Below are positions 41,207-49,886 of a stretch of DNA of 64,000 nucleotides, one piece after another; the stretch's first letter is position 1, and each line of letters starts with the position of its first letter. This DNA is from an uncultured Oscillibacter sp. (lineage in GTDB: Bacteria > Bacillota > Clostridia > Oscillospirales > Oscillospiraceae), in assembly GCA_910585245.1 (NCBI GenBank), contig CAJUCO010000009.1, positions 5,962-69,961 of the forward strand, in the 5' to 3' direction. Below the pieces are notes generated by a model. That model saw only the letters and a list, made by a program, of their open reading frames with translations. It ran no database searches and was not told the DNA's origin. The position numbers and the translations under genes are program-made.

Positions 41207-41351
41207 ATAAAACACCTCGTTCTGTTCCTCTCCATAAGCCCGTTTGAAAACCGGCGAACCCGCCGCCGGCTTTCAGACGGACTTGGGAGCGGAGAAAATA
41301 TGATGGGAGTGAATGGGCCTGTTGGGGCCCGGTGATCCGGGGCGGCGCACC

Positions 41352-42095
41352 TCAGCGTCCCCCGTCCTTGCCCCGGCCTTTGCCGAAGGGAGGGGCGGCT
41401 TTGCCCTTTTGCCGGGGAGGGCGTCCCGCTTTTCCCCCCTGGGGACGGGCGCTTCCTTCGCGCTGGAAGGGCTGTCTTCCGTCCTCGCCCCGGAAACGGC
41501 CTGAAGCCTTGAGAGAAGTGCCTCCCGGTTTTGCGCCGTGAGGGCGGCCCTTCCCGTCAAAGCGGTGGGAGGCGGCTTTGGACTGGGGATGGTCTTGCGC
41601 TTCCCGCCACTTTTTGGGCGGATGGGCGGAGGCCCTCTCCCGGCGGGGAGAGGACGGACGGCGCTCTTTTTGCGGGGCGGGAGGCGGCGGGGGAGGCGGA
41701 GCCCGGTGGGGAGCGGACTGGCGCTCCTTGGCGCGGCGGCGTTTCAAGTCCATTCGGGCGGCGGCCTCGCCATAGCGTTCCGGGTCCATGGCGGCCAGAC
41801 GTTCCGCCACGGCGGCGGCAAGACCCAGATCCGTCAGGGCGGCCAAGGCGGCGCTACCCCGGCCCAGAGCCCCGCCCAGCTCCGCTTTGGGGAAGGGGAG
41901 AACCAGCCAGAGGCAGTGGCCCTCCCGGGCCAGATGTTCCGCCCGCCGGAGGGTGTTTCCCGCCGCGTCGGAGGCCACCAGCAACAGCCGTGCCTGTCCG
42001 GCCTTGGCGGCCAGGGCCACCGGTTCCTCGCCCACGGCCAGTCTCCCGCCCCGGAGCGCCAGCCCCAGGAGGGAGAGAATGTTCTTTCCGCTCAT
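41352..42095 (-). CDS. ylxQ: L7Ae-family protein YlxQ with long basic tail
   Basis: A 247-residue protein. The first 100 residues are an L7Ae/L30e-type RNA-binding domain (LSLLGLALRGGRLAVGEEPV, LLLVASDAAGNT). The remaining 145 are low-complexity, Pro/Lys/Arg/Gly-rich and probably disordered. Known YlxQ proteins are about 100 residues, so the tail is unusual. The start overlaps the ylxR stop by 4 bp. Confidence 0.85.
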   Translation of the reverse strand: MSGKNILSLLGLALRGGRLAVGEEPVALAAKAGQARLLLVASDAAGNTLRRAEHLAREGHCLWLVLPFPKAELGGALGRGSAALAALTDLGLAAAVAERLAAMDPERYGEAAARMDLKRRRAKERQSAPHRAPPPPPPPAPQKERRPSSPRRERASAHPPKKWREAQDHPQSKAASHRFDGKGRPHGAKPGGTSLKASGRFRGEDGRQPFQREGSARPQGGKAGRPPRQKGKAAPPFGKGRGKDGGR

Positions 42096-42364
42096 GTCCC
42101 GCCTCCCAACTCCGCCTCCATGGCGTCATAGACCTCCGGGGGAATGGCGGTTTCAAAGGCCCGTTCCAGGGCGCGGGTTTTCCGGGCTTTTTTCAGACAG
42201 GCCGGGTCCGGGCACACATAGGCCCCCCGGCCCGGTTTCTTCCCGGTAAAATCCAGGCTGACTGCCCCCTCCGGGGAACGGACCACCCGCAAAAGGGCCT
42301 TTTTATCCCGCATTTCCCGGCAGCCAACGCACTGACGCTGGGGTATCTTTTTCACCTTGGGCAC
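42092..42364 (-). CDS. ylxR: YlxR-family RNA-binding protein
   Basis: A 90-residue protein of the DUF448/YlxR family with RQCVGCREMRDKKALLRVVR and GRGAYVCPDPACLKKA. The GTG start at 42364 is preferred because AGAGGTGG lies 6 nt upstream; an in-frame ATG at 42385 lacks a site. It lies between nusA and ylxQ, as in most Firmicutes. Confidence 0.9.
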   Translation of the reverse strand: MPKVKKIPQRQCVGCREMRDKKALLRVVRSPEGAVSLDFTGKKPGRGAYVCPDPACLKKARKTRALERAFETAIPPEVYDAMEAELGGGT

Positions 42365-42435
42365 ACCAGACCACCTCTTTTCCATAGATCGTGGACAACG
42401 GGGACCTGACGGGGGCTGGTCCGTATTGCCGGTTG

Positions 42436-43632
42436 TCAATTCTCAATTTTCCCCCCGTCCTCGGGGTTTTCCGGCTCCTTGGGATGTTCCAAAACCTCCG
42501 GGGCCTTTGAAGCGAAGGGCTCTTCGTCCTCCTCGGGCTGGTAGCTCTGGGGCTTGATGTCAATTTTATAGCTGGTGAGCCGGGCGGCCAGACGGGCGTT
42601 TTGACCCTCTTTGCCGATGGCCAGGGACAGCTGGTCGTCGGGCACCACACAGCGGCAGGCTTTGCCCTCTTCCGCGATCCACACGTCCACCACGTCGGCA
42701 GGGGCCAGGGCGGCGGCGATGAACTCGGCGGGGTCCTCGCTCCATTTGATGATGTCGATCTTCTCCCCCCGGAGCTCGTCGACGATGGCGGCCACCCGCT
42801 GGCCCTTGGGCCCCACGCAGGCGCCGATGGGGTCCACATTCTCCTCCTTGGACCAAACGGCCATTTTGGTGCGGCTGCCCGCCTCCCGGGCGATGGACTT
42901 CACCTCCACGGAGCCGTCGAAAATCTCCGGGACCTCCAGCTCGAAAAGGCGCTTTACCAGGCCCGGATGGGTCCGGGAGATCAGCACCTGAGGCCCCCGG
43001 GTGGAATGGCGCACATCCACCACATAGACCTTGATGTGCATTCCCTCCTCCAGTGGCTCGCCGGGGACCTGCTCCCCCGCCAGCAGCAGCGCTTCCGTGG
43101 ATTCCGCGCCGGTGCCGATGCGAAGCGAGGCGGCGCCGTTTCGGGGGTCAATGCGGGTGACCACGCCGGTGAGAATCTCGTGCTGTTTGGAGTTGAACTC
43201 GTCGTAGACCTTGCCCCGCTCGGCTTCCCGGAGACCCTGGATGATGACCTGTTTGCCGTTTCCCGCGGCGATGCGGCCAAACTCCATCTTGTCCACGGGG
43301 ATGTTCACCACGTCCCCGATTTCATACCGGGCGGAAATGGCCTTGGCCTCCTCCAGGGACATCTCGTTGAAGGGGTCCACATAGTCCTCCTCGTCCACCA
43401 CGGTTTTGCGGATGAACATACGAAGCTCCTTGCGGACCTCGTCCGCCTCCACCACGATGTTTTCCTCTTCCACATCCTTGTGGTCCCGCTGATAGGCCGT
43501 GGTGATGGCCTTGATCACTTTTTCCAGCATGGCCTCCTTGGAGATACCGCGCTCCTGCTCCAAAAGCTCCAGGGCGGTGAAGATCTCCCCGGGGTTCATG
43601 CCGGCGGGTTCTTTCTGCTTTTTGCCTCTCAT
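42436..43632 (-). CDS. nusA: Transcription termination/antitermination factor NusA
   Basis: A 398-residue protein with the NusA N-terminal domain (about 12-135), an S1 domain (about 140-210) and two KH domains (GACVGPKGQRV about 270; SLAIGKEGQNARLA about 345). It ends in an acidic tail (QPEEDEEP). It lacks the C-terminal acidic repeats of Proteobacteria, as usual here. It binds RNA polymerase and controls pausing. Confidence 0.95.
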   Translation of the reverse strand: MRGKKQKEPAGMNPGEIFTALELLEQERGISKEAMLEKVIKAITTAYQRDHKDVEEENIVVEADEVRKELRMFIRKTVVDEEDYVDPFNEMSLEEAKAISARYEIGDVVNIPVDKMEFGRIAAGNGKQVIIQGLREAERGKVYDEFNSKQHEILTGVVTRIDPRNGAASLRIGTGAESTEALLLAGEQVPGEPLEEGMHIKVYVVDVRHSTRGPQVLISRTHPGLVKRLFELEVPEIFDGSVEVKSIAREAGSRTKMAVWSKEENVDPIGACVGPKGQRVAAIVDELRGEKIDIIKWSEDPAEFIAAALAPADVVDVWIAEEGKACRCVVPDDQLSLAIGKEGQNARLAARLTSYKIDIKPQSYQPEEDEEPFASKAPEVLEHPKEPENPEDGGKIEN

Positions 43633-43688
43633 CGTTGCCGATTCTCCTTATCACTGAAATACATGAATATCAATGTCGTTCATACGCG

Positions 43689-44150
43689 CTAAAACTCCAC
43701 CCGCAGGCGGACCAGGGCCACGTCTTTCCTTTCAAAGGTTCGAAAGCTCCCGCCCGCTTCCACAGTGACGGCCCCGCTCTCCGGGTCGTGGGCCGCAAGA
43801 ACGCCGGGAATTTCCTTCTGCCCGTCCAGGGCGCGGTAGAGCTTCACCAGCACGGGACTGCCCAGAAACTGAACGAAATCCCCGGGGCGCTTCAGGGCCC
43901 GCTCCGCCCCGGCGGAGCCCACCTCCAGGGTGTAACTGCCCTCAATGGGGTCCGCCTCGTCCAAAAGATCCGAGAGCTTTCGAGAAACGGCCTCGCAGTC
44001 CAGGATGTCCACGCCCCCCTCTTTGTCCAGCAAAACCCGGAGATACCAGGTTCCGCCTTCTTTGACGTACTCCACATCCCAAAGAGTGCAGCCCGCCTCT
44101 TCAATGGCGGGGGCGGCCAGTTCCGCAGTGAGCTCGGTGATTTTTTTCAT
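43689..44150 (-). CDS. rimP: Ribosome maturation factor RimP
   Basis: A 153-residue two-domain protein for 30S assembly. GCTLWDVEYVKEGG and YTLEVGSAGAERALKRPGDF are family landmarks. GGGAG lies 6 nt upstream of the ATG. It is the first gene of the minus-strand operon. Confidence 0.94.
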   Translation of the reverse strand: MKKITELTAELAAPAIEEAGCTLWDVEYVKEGGTWYLRVLLDKEGGVDILDCEAVSRKLSDLLDEADPIEGSYTLEVGSAGAERALKRPGDFVQFLGSPVLVKLYRALDGQKEIPGVLAAHDPESGAVTVEAGGSFRTFERKDVALVRLRVEF

Positions 44151-44245
44151 AGTGTTCTCCCTTGGAAGAATTTGACGCTGCCGGAAAGGAGGGGCGGAAC
44201 CCCTGGGAAGGGGACCGTGCCGTTAACCGCTATAATATAATAAGG

Positions 44246-44295
44246 AGTTTTCAAAACCTTGAAAGAGGTCTGAAAACTCAGGCCTTTTTTGTCAG
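44246..44295. repeat. Fragment of the intergenic repeat family
   Basis: GAGTTTTCAAAACC/GGTCTGAAAACTC hairpin with CAGGCCTTTTTT, matching only the central hairpin of copies A-D. It lies in the rimP leader. Confidence 0.5.
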
Positions 44296-44370
44296 TCCAT
44301 CAGGGCCAACAAAAAGAGCGGACCGCCGGCCCACTCCTTACCATAGCTTCCATCTTACTCTAACATATGC

Positions 44371-44399
44371 AATATACCACAGCTCATGAGAAAGCGCAA
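44371..44399 (-). promoter_or_regulatory. Promoter of the rimP-ribF operon
   Basis: Minus strand TTGCGC (44399-44394), 17 bp, TATATT (44376-44371). It leaves a leader of about 215 nt before rimP. Confidence 0.6.
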
Positions 44400-44510
44400 G
44401 CCTTTTTGCAAATTTTCGGTTTCCACTTCCCCGGCGGGGGCCGGAATGAGACCTTCGGCGAAGCGACGGAGCCCCCTCGGAAAAAAAGAGGAAATACAGC
44501 AAAATTTCTC

Positions 44511-44539
44511 TTGACACAGGGGGATTTTTTTATTATTAT
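44511..44539 (+). promoter_or_regulatory. Promoter of the ribosomal protein cluster leader
   Basis: TTGACA (44511-44516), 17 bp, TATTAT (44534-44539). Confidence 0.75.
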
Positions 44540-44545
44540 ATGTGA

Positions 44546-44720
44546 GTATGCGGCGGAGAGGACAGCCTCTGCGCCCCGCGACCGCGATGAACCGGGAGAT
44601 TGCTCGAAAGAGGTAACTTCCGGGGAGTATGTCCGATAATCGGGCGGCTGAGAAAGGTCTGTACGCGAGCGTAGATCGCCGCGCCATGACGGAACCGGCT
44701 TGCTTTGCGCCGGGTTTTTT
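44546..44720 (+). ncRNA. Structured leader RNA upstream of rpsJ (class not recognised)
   Basis: The stretch between promoter and terminator folds by eye into a closed multi-helix junction. GCGGCG (about 44549) pairs with CGCCGC (about 44677) and encloses four hairpins: GAGG/CCTC; CCGG...GAAA...CCGG with inner CTC/GAG (about 44592-44622); TCCGAT/ATCGG; and TACGC/GCGTA. A CCGGC/GCCGG hairpin with six T ends it. It does not match T-box, TPP, SAM or c-di-GMP consensus motifs that I know. It may be an r-protein-sensing attenuator or a separate RNA. Confidence 0.55.
44693..44720 (+). terminator. Terminator/attenuator before rpsJ
   Basis: CCGGC/GCCGG stem with a 9-nt loop, followed by GTTTTTT, 103 nt before the rpsJ ATG. 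Confidence 0.7.
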
Positions 44721-44823
44721 CATGAGCTGGAATGATACGCACGGATAAGCGGACAGAAAAATTTCTCTTGCCGTACGGAATCGAGGTCCATCAAAAAACC
44801 GTACGAATTAGGAGGAACCCAAC

Positions 44824-45135
44824 ATGGCACAGAAGGAAAAGATCCGTATCCGCCTGAAGGCGTATGACCACCAGGTGATCGACCAGAGCGCGGAAAAGAT
44901 CGTGGAGACTGCCAAGCGCACCGGCGCCGAGGTCTCCGGCCCCATCCCCCTGCCCACCAAGAAGGAGATTGTCACCATTCTCCGCTCTGTTCACAAGCAC
45001 AAGGACAGCCGGGAACAATTTGAACGCCGGACTCACAAGCGGCTGATCGACATCACCAGATCCTCCCCCAAGACGGTGGAGGCCCTGATGGCCTTGGAAC
45101 TCCCCGCCGGCGTGGAGATCGAGATTAAGCTGTAA
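44824..45135 (+). CDS. rpsJ: 30S ribosomal protein S10
   Basis: 103 residues with KIRIRLKAYDHQVIDQSAEKI at the start and FERRTHKRLIDI near the end. S10 is also NusE, a partner of NusB in antitermination. It is the first gene of the S10 operon; AGGAGG lies upstream. A 236-nt gap follows, containing a GCAAGC/GCTTGC hairpin near 45235. Confidence 0.97.
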   Translation: MAQKEKIRIRLKAYDHQVIDQSAEKIVETAKRTGAEVSGPIPLPTKKEIVTILRSVHKHKDSREQFERRTHKRLIDITRSSPKTVEALMALELPAGVEIEIKL

Positions 45136-45371
45136 GACCCCATTCCCATGTTGAACCGCTGCCCGCGCCCCTCCCAGAAAATTCCCCGGGCTTTTCCGGA
45201 AGTCCCCTCCGCCCGCCGTACAATCGCCCCGGCGCAAGCCGGCGGGTTGCTTGCGGCGAGGAAGGGTGAGGCGGAATTTCTTTCGACGGCGCAGGCGGGT
45301 CAAGTTGGCCGGAACGGTTCCCAATGGCCGCGGCCGGTCAACCAATAACCTTATTTCAAGGAGGAACCTAC

Positions 45372-46091
45372 ATGAAAGCGATCATCGGCAAAAAAGTGGG
45401 GATGTCCCAGATTTTTGACGAGAACGGCCACGTGATCCCCGTCACGGTTATCGAGGCGGGCCCCTGCGTGGTCGTGCAGAAGAAGACGGCTGAGAAAGAC
45501 GGATACGCGTCCGTGCAGCTGGGCTTCGAGGACATTGCGGAGCGCAAGCTCACCAAACCCGAGCTGGGCCACCTGAACAAGGCCGGCGTGGCTCCCAAGA
45601 AACACCTGAAGGAGTTTGACCTGGAAAACGCCGCCGAACTGAACGTGGGCGACATTGTCAAGGCGGACACCTTCGCCGCGGGAGACTTCGTGGACATCAC
45701 CGGAACCAGCAAGGGCCACGGATTCCAGGGCGTTGTCAAGCGTCACGGCGCGGCTGTGAAGCGCAACACCCACGGCGGCGGCCCCGTCCACCGCCACCAG
45801 GGCTCTTTGGGCGCGGGCACGACCCCGGGCCGCATTATGAAGGGCCGCGACGGCGCGGGACACATGGGCGTGGATCAGGTTACCGTTCAAAACCTCTCCG
45901 TCGTCAAGGTGGACCCCGAGCTGAATATGCTGGTGGTTTGCGGCGCGGTGCCCGGACCCAAGGGCGGACTGGTGACCATCAAGTCCACGGTCAAGGTCCA
46001 CAAGGTCAAGCAGGCTGGCGCGGACATCAGCAAGAACCCGCAGAAGGCTTCCGGCCGCAACCCGCAGAAGGCCTCCGCCAGAAGCAAGTGA
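45372..46091 (+). CDS. rplC: 50S ribosomal protein L3
   Basis: 239 residues. GKKVGMSQIFDENG at the start and the globular-loop motif HRHQGSLGAGTTPGRIMKG are typical. The C-terminus has a duplicated NPQKAS basic tail. ATG 45372 is chosen for AAGGAGG upstream. Confidence 0.97.
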   Translation: MKAIIGKKVGMSQIFDENGHVIPVTVIEAGPCVVVQKKTAEKDGYASVQLGFEDIAERKLTKPELGHLNKAGVAPKKHLKEFDLENAAELNVGDIVKADTFAAGDFVDITGTSKGHGFQGVVKRHGAAVKRNTHGGGPVHRHQGSLGAGTTPGRIMKGRDGAGHMGVDQVTVQNLSVVKVDPELNMLVVCGAVPGPKGGLVTIKSTVKVHKVKQAGADISKNPQKASGRNPQKASARSK

Positions 46092-46109
46092 GAAAGGGGT
46101 GCTGAATAA

Positions 46110-46733
46110 ATGTCTACTGTGAAAGTTTTGAACATGGCCGGCGCGGAAGTCGGCACTGTGGAACTGAACGACGCGATCTTCGGCATCGAGCCCAACGAAT
46201 CCGTTGTTCATGAGGTTGTGAAAAACCACCTCGCCAACTGCCGCCAGGGCACCCAGAGCGCCCTGACCCGCGCGGAAGTCTCCGGCGGCGGCAAGAAGCC
46301 CTGGCGCCAAAAGGGCACGGGCCACGCCCGTCAGGGCAGCACCCGGGCTCCCCAGTGGACCCACGGCGGCATTGTCTTCGCGCCGAAGCCTCGGAGCTAC
46401 AGCTACGTGCTGAATAAAAAGGTGCGCCGGTTGGCTTTGAAGTCCGTCCTCTCCGCCAAGGCCGCCGAGGGCAATCTGGTGGTGATCGACGCCATCAAAC
46501 AGGCGGAGATCAAAACCGCCGAGTTCCGCAAGTTCCTCGGCGCTGTCAAAGTCGACGGCAAAGCCGTGGTGGTAACCCCCGCCATGGACGAGACCGTCGT
46601 CAAAAGCGCCCGGAACCTTCCCGGCGTGCTGACCACCCCCGCGAACCAGCTGAATGTCTATGACATCCTGAACGCGAAGTACCTGGTGGTGGATCAGGCC
46701 GCCCTCGCCAAAATCGAGGAGGTGTACGCGTAA
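46110..46733 (+). CDS. rplD: 50S ribosomal protein L4
   Basis: 207 residues with the extended loop PWRQKGTGHARQGSTRAPQW. In E. coli L4 also represses its own S10 operon; whether the leader here serves that role is unknown. The stop overlaps the rplW start by 1 base (TAATG). Confidence 0.97.
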   Translation: MSTVKVLNMAGAEVGTVELNDAIFGIEPNESVVHEVVKNHLANCRQGTQSALTRAEVSGGGKKPWRQKGTGHARQGSTRAPQWTHGGIVFAPKPRSYSYVLNKKVRRLALKSVLSAKAAEGNLVVIDAIKQAEIKTAEFRKFLGAVKVDGKAVVVTPAMDETVVKSARNLPGVLTTPANQLNVYDILNAKYLVVDQAALAKIEEVYA

Positions 46734-47026
46734 TGACCGCATACGATATTGTGATCCGCCCTGTCATCACCGAACGGGCCATGGCCGGAGCCGCAGACAA
46801 GAAGTACGTCTTCGAGGTGGCCCGGGAGGCCGGTAAAGTGGAGATCAAAAAGGCCGTGGAGGAGATCTTCGGCGTGAAAGTCGCCGCTGTCAACACCTTG
46901 ACGGTGCCGGGCAAGGAAAAGCGCATGGGCGCGGGCCGTCCAGGCATGACGAAAACCTGGAAAAAGGCCTATGTCCAGCTGACCCCTGATTCCAAGACCA
47001 TCGAGTTCTTTGAAGGCATGGTCTGA
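46733..47026 (+). CDS. rplW: 50S ribosomal protein L23
   Basis: 97 residues (YDIVIRPVITERAM, KKAYVQLTPDSKTIEFF). It sits at the tunnel exit and docks trigger factor and SRP. Translationally coupled to rplD. Confidence 0.97.
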   Translation: MTAYDIVIRPVITERAMAGAADKKYVFEVAREAGKVEIKKAVEEIFGVKVAAVNTLTVPGKEKRMGAGRPGMTKTWKKAYVQLTPDSKTIEFFEGMV

Positions 47027-47051
47027 TTCTACGGAAGGAGTGTAACGACAA

Positions 47052-47888
47052 ATGTCTATTAAAACCTTTAAGCCGACGACTCCCTCCCGGCGTCAGATGA
47101 CGGTCTCCGGATTCGACGGCATTGACAAAAAGGCCAAGCCCGAGCCCAAGCTCACCGAGACCCTGAAAAAGAGCGCCGGCCGGAACAGCTATGGCCGCAT
47201 CACCGTCCGCCATCGGGGCGGCGGGAACAAGCGCAAATACCGGGTCATTGACTTCAAGCGGGACAAACACGATATGTTCGCCACGGTCCTTCGCCTGGAG
47301 TACGACCCCAACCGCTCCGCCAACATCGCCCTTCTTGAATATGAGGACGGCGAGCGCCGCTACATTCTGGCCCCCGTGGGCCTGAAGGCCGGCGACAAGG
47401 TGGAATCCGGCCCCAGCGCCGATATCAAGGAAGGAAACGCCCTCCCGATTGCCAACATCCCCGTGGGTACCATGATCCACAACATTGAGCTTCACCCCGG
47501 CAACGGGGCTCAGCTGGTCCGCTCCGCCGGAACCGCCGCCCAGCTCATGGCCAAAGAGGGCAGTGACGCCCAGATCCGTATGCCCTCCGGCGAGGTCCGG
47601 ATTGTCCGGACCAACTGCATGGCCACCATCGGACAAGTGGGCAACATTGACCATGCCAACATCAACATCGGCAAAGCGGGCCGCAAGCGCCACATGGGCT
47701 GGCGTCCCACCGTCCGGGGCTCCGTCATGAACCCCTGCGACCACCCCCACGGCGGCGGCGAGGGCCGCGCCCCGGTTGGCCGCCCCGGCCCTGTGACCCC
47801 CTGGGGCAAGCCGGCTCTGGGCTACAAGACCCGGAAAAAGAAGAATCCCACCAGCAAATTCATCGTCAAGCGCCGCAACGAGAAGTAA
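47052..47888 (+). CDS. rplB: 50S ribosomal protein L2
   Basis: 278 residues. RHRGGGNKRKYRVIDFKR and the peptidyl-transferase-centre region MNPCDHPHGGGEGRAP are conserved. Standard length and position. Confidence 0.98.
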   Translation: MSIKTFKPTTPSRRQMTVSGFDGIDKKAKPEPKLTETLKKSAGRNSYGRITVRHRGGGNKRKYRVIDFKRDKHDMFATVLRLEYDPNRSANIALLEYEDGERRYILAPVGLKAGDKVESGPSADIKEGNALPIANIPVGTMIHNIELHPGNGAQLVRSAGTAAQLMAKEGSDAQIRMPSGEVRIVRTNCMATIGQVGNIDHANINIGKAGRKRHMGWRPTVRGSVMNPCDHPHGGGEGRAPVGRPGPVTPWGKPALGYKTRKKKNPTSKFIVKRRNEK

Positions 47889-47904
47889 GGGAGGCAGATG
47901 AAAT

Positions 47905-48165
47905 ATGAGCAGATCCATTAAAAAAGGCCCGTATGTCGCCCCGGAGCTTCTGAAGCGGGTCGAGGAAATGAACGCGAAGAACGAGAAGAAGGTCCTCAAG
48001 ACCTGGAGCCGTAGCTCCACCATCTTCCCCTCCTTCGTGGGCCATACCATCGCCGTGCACGATGGCAGGAAGCACGTGCCCGTCTATGTTCAGGAGGACA
48101 TGGTGGGCCACAAGCTGGGCGAGTTCGCCCCCACCCGTACCTTCCGCGGACACCGGAAGGACTGA
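47905..48165 (+). CDS. rpsS: 30S ribosomal protein S19
   Basis: 86 residues (SRSIKKGPYVAPELLKRV, GEFAPTRTFRGH). Standard position between rplB and rplV. Confidence 0.97.
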   Translation: MSRSIKKGPYVAPELLKRVEEMNAKNEKKVLKTWSRSSTIFPSFVGHTIAVHDGRKHVPVYVQEDMVGHKLGEFAPTRTFRGHRKD

Positions 48166-48185
48166 GTTGAAGGAGGATGCAGAAC

Positions 48186-48530
48186 ATGGAAAATAAAGTA
48201 GCGAAAGCGTATCTGCGCTATGTCCGCATCGCCCCCCGGAAGGTCCAGATTGTCTGCGACCTGATTCGCGGGAAGGACGCGGGCAGCGCCATGGCCATCC
48301 TGATGCAGACCCCCAAGGCCGCCTCCGAGCCTTTGCAGAAGCTGCTGAAGAGCGCCGTTGCCAACGCCGAGAACAACTTCGGCATGGACCCCGCCAAACT
48401 GGTGGTGTCCGAGGTGTACGCCACGCCCGGCCCCATCCTCAAGCGGATGATGCCCCGGGCCCAGGGCCGCGCCTACCGTATCAACAAGCGCACTTCTCAC
48501 GTCACCCTGGCTGTGGCGGAAAAGGCATAA
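48186..48530 (+). CDS. rplV: 50S ribosomal protein L22
   Basis: 114 residues. The tunnel-lining hairpin MMPRAQGRAYRINKRTSH is intact. ATG 48186 is preferred to ATG 48177, which sits on the Shine-Dalgarno AGGAGG (48171-48176). Confidence 0.96.
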   Translation: MENKVAKAYLRYVRIAPRKVQIVCDLIRGKDAGSAMAILMQTPKAASEPLQKLLKSAVANAENNFGMDPAKLVVSEVYATPGPILKRMMPRAQGRAYRINKRTSHVTLAVAEKA

Positions 48531-48548
48531 GAGGGAGGAGAACCATTT

Positions 48549-49463
48549 ATGGGACAGAAAGTCAATCCCCACGGCCTGCGTGTGGGCGTTATCAAAGACT
48601 GGGATTCCCGCTGGTATGCCAGTGACGAGAAAGTCGGCGACCTGATTGTGGAGGACCAGAAGATCCGCAAATACCTCAAGAAAACCCTGTACGGCGCCGG
48701 TGTGCCCAAGATTGAAATTGAGCGCAGCGGCGACGTGGTGACCGTTTTCCTGCACTGTGCCCGCCCCGGCATGGTTATCGGCAAGGGCGGCGAGCAGATT
48801 GAGCAGTACCGTCTGGCTGTGGAGAAGCTGGTAGGCAAAAAGGTCCGGCTGAACATCGTCGAGGTCCGCAACCCCGACATGAACGCCCAGCTGGTGGCGG
48901 AGAACATCGCCCAGCAGCTGGAAAAGCGCATCAGCCATCGCCGCGCCATGAAAAACGCCATGGCCCGGGCCATGCGCGCCGGCGCCAAGGGCATCAAGAC
49001 CTGCTGCTCCGGCCGTCTGGGCGGCCGCGAAATCGCGGGCGTTGAGCACTATCACGAGGGGACCATCCCCCTGCAGACCATCCGCGCCGACATTGAGTAC
49101 GGCTTCGCGGAGGCCGCCACCACCTTTGGCCGCATCGGCGTGAAGGTGTGGATCTACAAGGGCGAGGTGCTGAGCCAGACCTTGCGCACCACTCCCCGCA
49201 CCATGGACACCTCCAAGCCCTATCAGGAGCGCCGGGAGCGTCGTCCCCGCCGCGACGGCGACCGTCGGGGCGGATTCAACCGGGACCGTCAGGGCGGCGG
49301 CGGCTTTAACCGCGGCCCCGGTGGCGGACGTCCGGGCCAGGGCGGCGGCTTTAACCGCGCCGGTGGCCCCCGTCCCCAGGGCGGTTTCAACCGCGCTCCC
49401 GCCCGTCCCGCCCCCGCAGCGCCCGCCGCCCCCGCGGCCCCGAAGGAAGGAGGAAGCAACTAA
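48549..49463 (+). CDS. rpsC: 30S ribosomal protein S3 with Gly/Arg-rich C-terminal extension
   Basis: 304 residues. Residues 1 to about 225 are a normal S3 (GQKVNPHGLRVG, KH motif GMVIGKGGEQIEQ, CSGRLGGREIA). The last 75 residues are low complexity: RRPRRDGDRRGG, four GGFNR repeats and an Ala/Pro tail (ARPAPAAPAAPAAP). Typical bacterial S3 has only about 215-235 residues. The extension is RGG-like and probably disordered and RNA-binding. The stop overlaps the rplP start (TAATG). Confidence 0.95.
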   Translation: MGQKVNPHGLRVGVIKDWDSRWYASDEKVGDLIVEDQKIRKYLKKTLYGAGVPKIEIERSGDVVTVFLHCARPGMVIGKGGEQIEQYRLAVEKLVGKKVRLNIVEVRNPDMNAQLVAENIAQQLEKRISHRRAMKNAMARAMRAGAKGIKTCCSGRLGGREIAGVEHYHEGTIPLQTIRADIEYGFAEAATTFGRIGVKVWIYKGEVLSQTLRTTPRTMDTSKPYQERRERRPRRDGDRRGGFNRDRQGGGGFNRGPGGGRPGQGGGFNRAGGPRPQGGFNRAPARPAPAAPAAPAAPKEGGSN

Positions 49464-49885
49464 TGCTGATGCCGAAGAGAGTCAAATACCGCCGCGTGCA
49501 CCGCGGCCGTATGACCGGCAAGGCCACCCGTGGAAACACCTTGGCTTACGGCGAGTATGGCCTGGTGGCCACCGAGCCCGCCTGGATCACCAGCAACCAG
49601 ATTGAGGCGGCCCGTATCGCCATGACCCGTTATACCAAGCGTGGCGGCCAGGTCTGGATTAAGATTTTCCCTGACAAGCCCGTGACCAAGAAACCCGCCG
49701 AGACCCGCATGGGTTCCGGTAAGGGTTCTCCCGAGTTCTGGGTCGCCGTTGTGAAGCCCGGCCGCGTCATGTTTGAGATCGCCGGCGTGTCGGAAGAAGT
49801 TGCCCGCGAGGCCCTGCGTCTGGCCAGCCACAAGCTGCCTATCAAGACCAAGGTCATCGCCCGCGCCGAGGAAGCAGGTGAGTAA
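49463..49885 (+). CDS. rplP: 50S ribosomal protein L16
   Basis: 140 residues (MPKRVKYRRVHRGRMTGKA, GKGSPEFWVAVVKPGR). One-base overlap with rpsC. Confidence 0.97.
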   Translation: MLMPKRVKYRRVHRGRMTGKATRGNTLAYGEYGLVATEPAWITSNQIEAARIAMTRYTKRGGQVWIKIFPDKPVTKKPAETRMGSGKGSPEFWVAVVKPGRVMFEIAGVSEEVAREALRLASHKLPIKTKVIARAEEAGE

Positions 49886-49886
49886 G

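Noticed and set aside
38714..41335. An 873-codon open frame opposite infB
   Set aside because: It is an antisense shadow rich in Gly/Leu/His. The minus strand encodes a complete IF-2.
44640..44690. TPP riboswitch because of GGCTGAGA
   Set aside because: The second conserved TPP segment (GAACCTGA) and the expected helices are missing, and the downstream genes are ribosomal.
44498..44771. AAATTTCTCTTG occurring twice around the rpsJ leader (about 44502 and 44760)
   Set aside because: The second copy has no good -10 at the right spacing, so it is probably not a second promoter. It is too short to call a repeat element.
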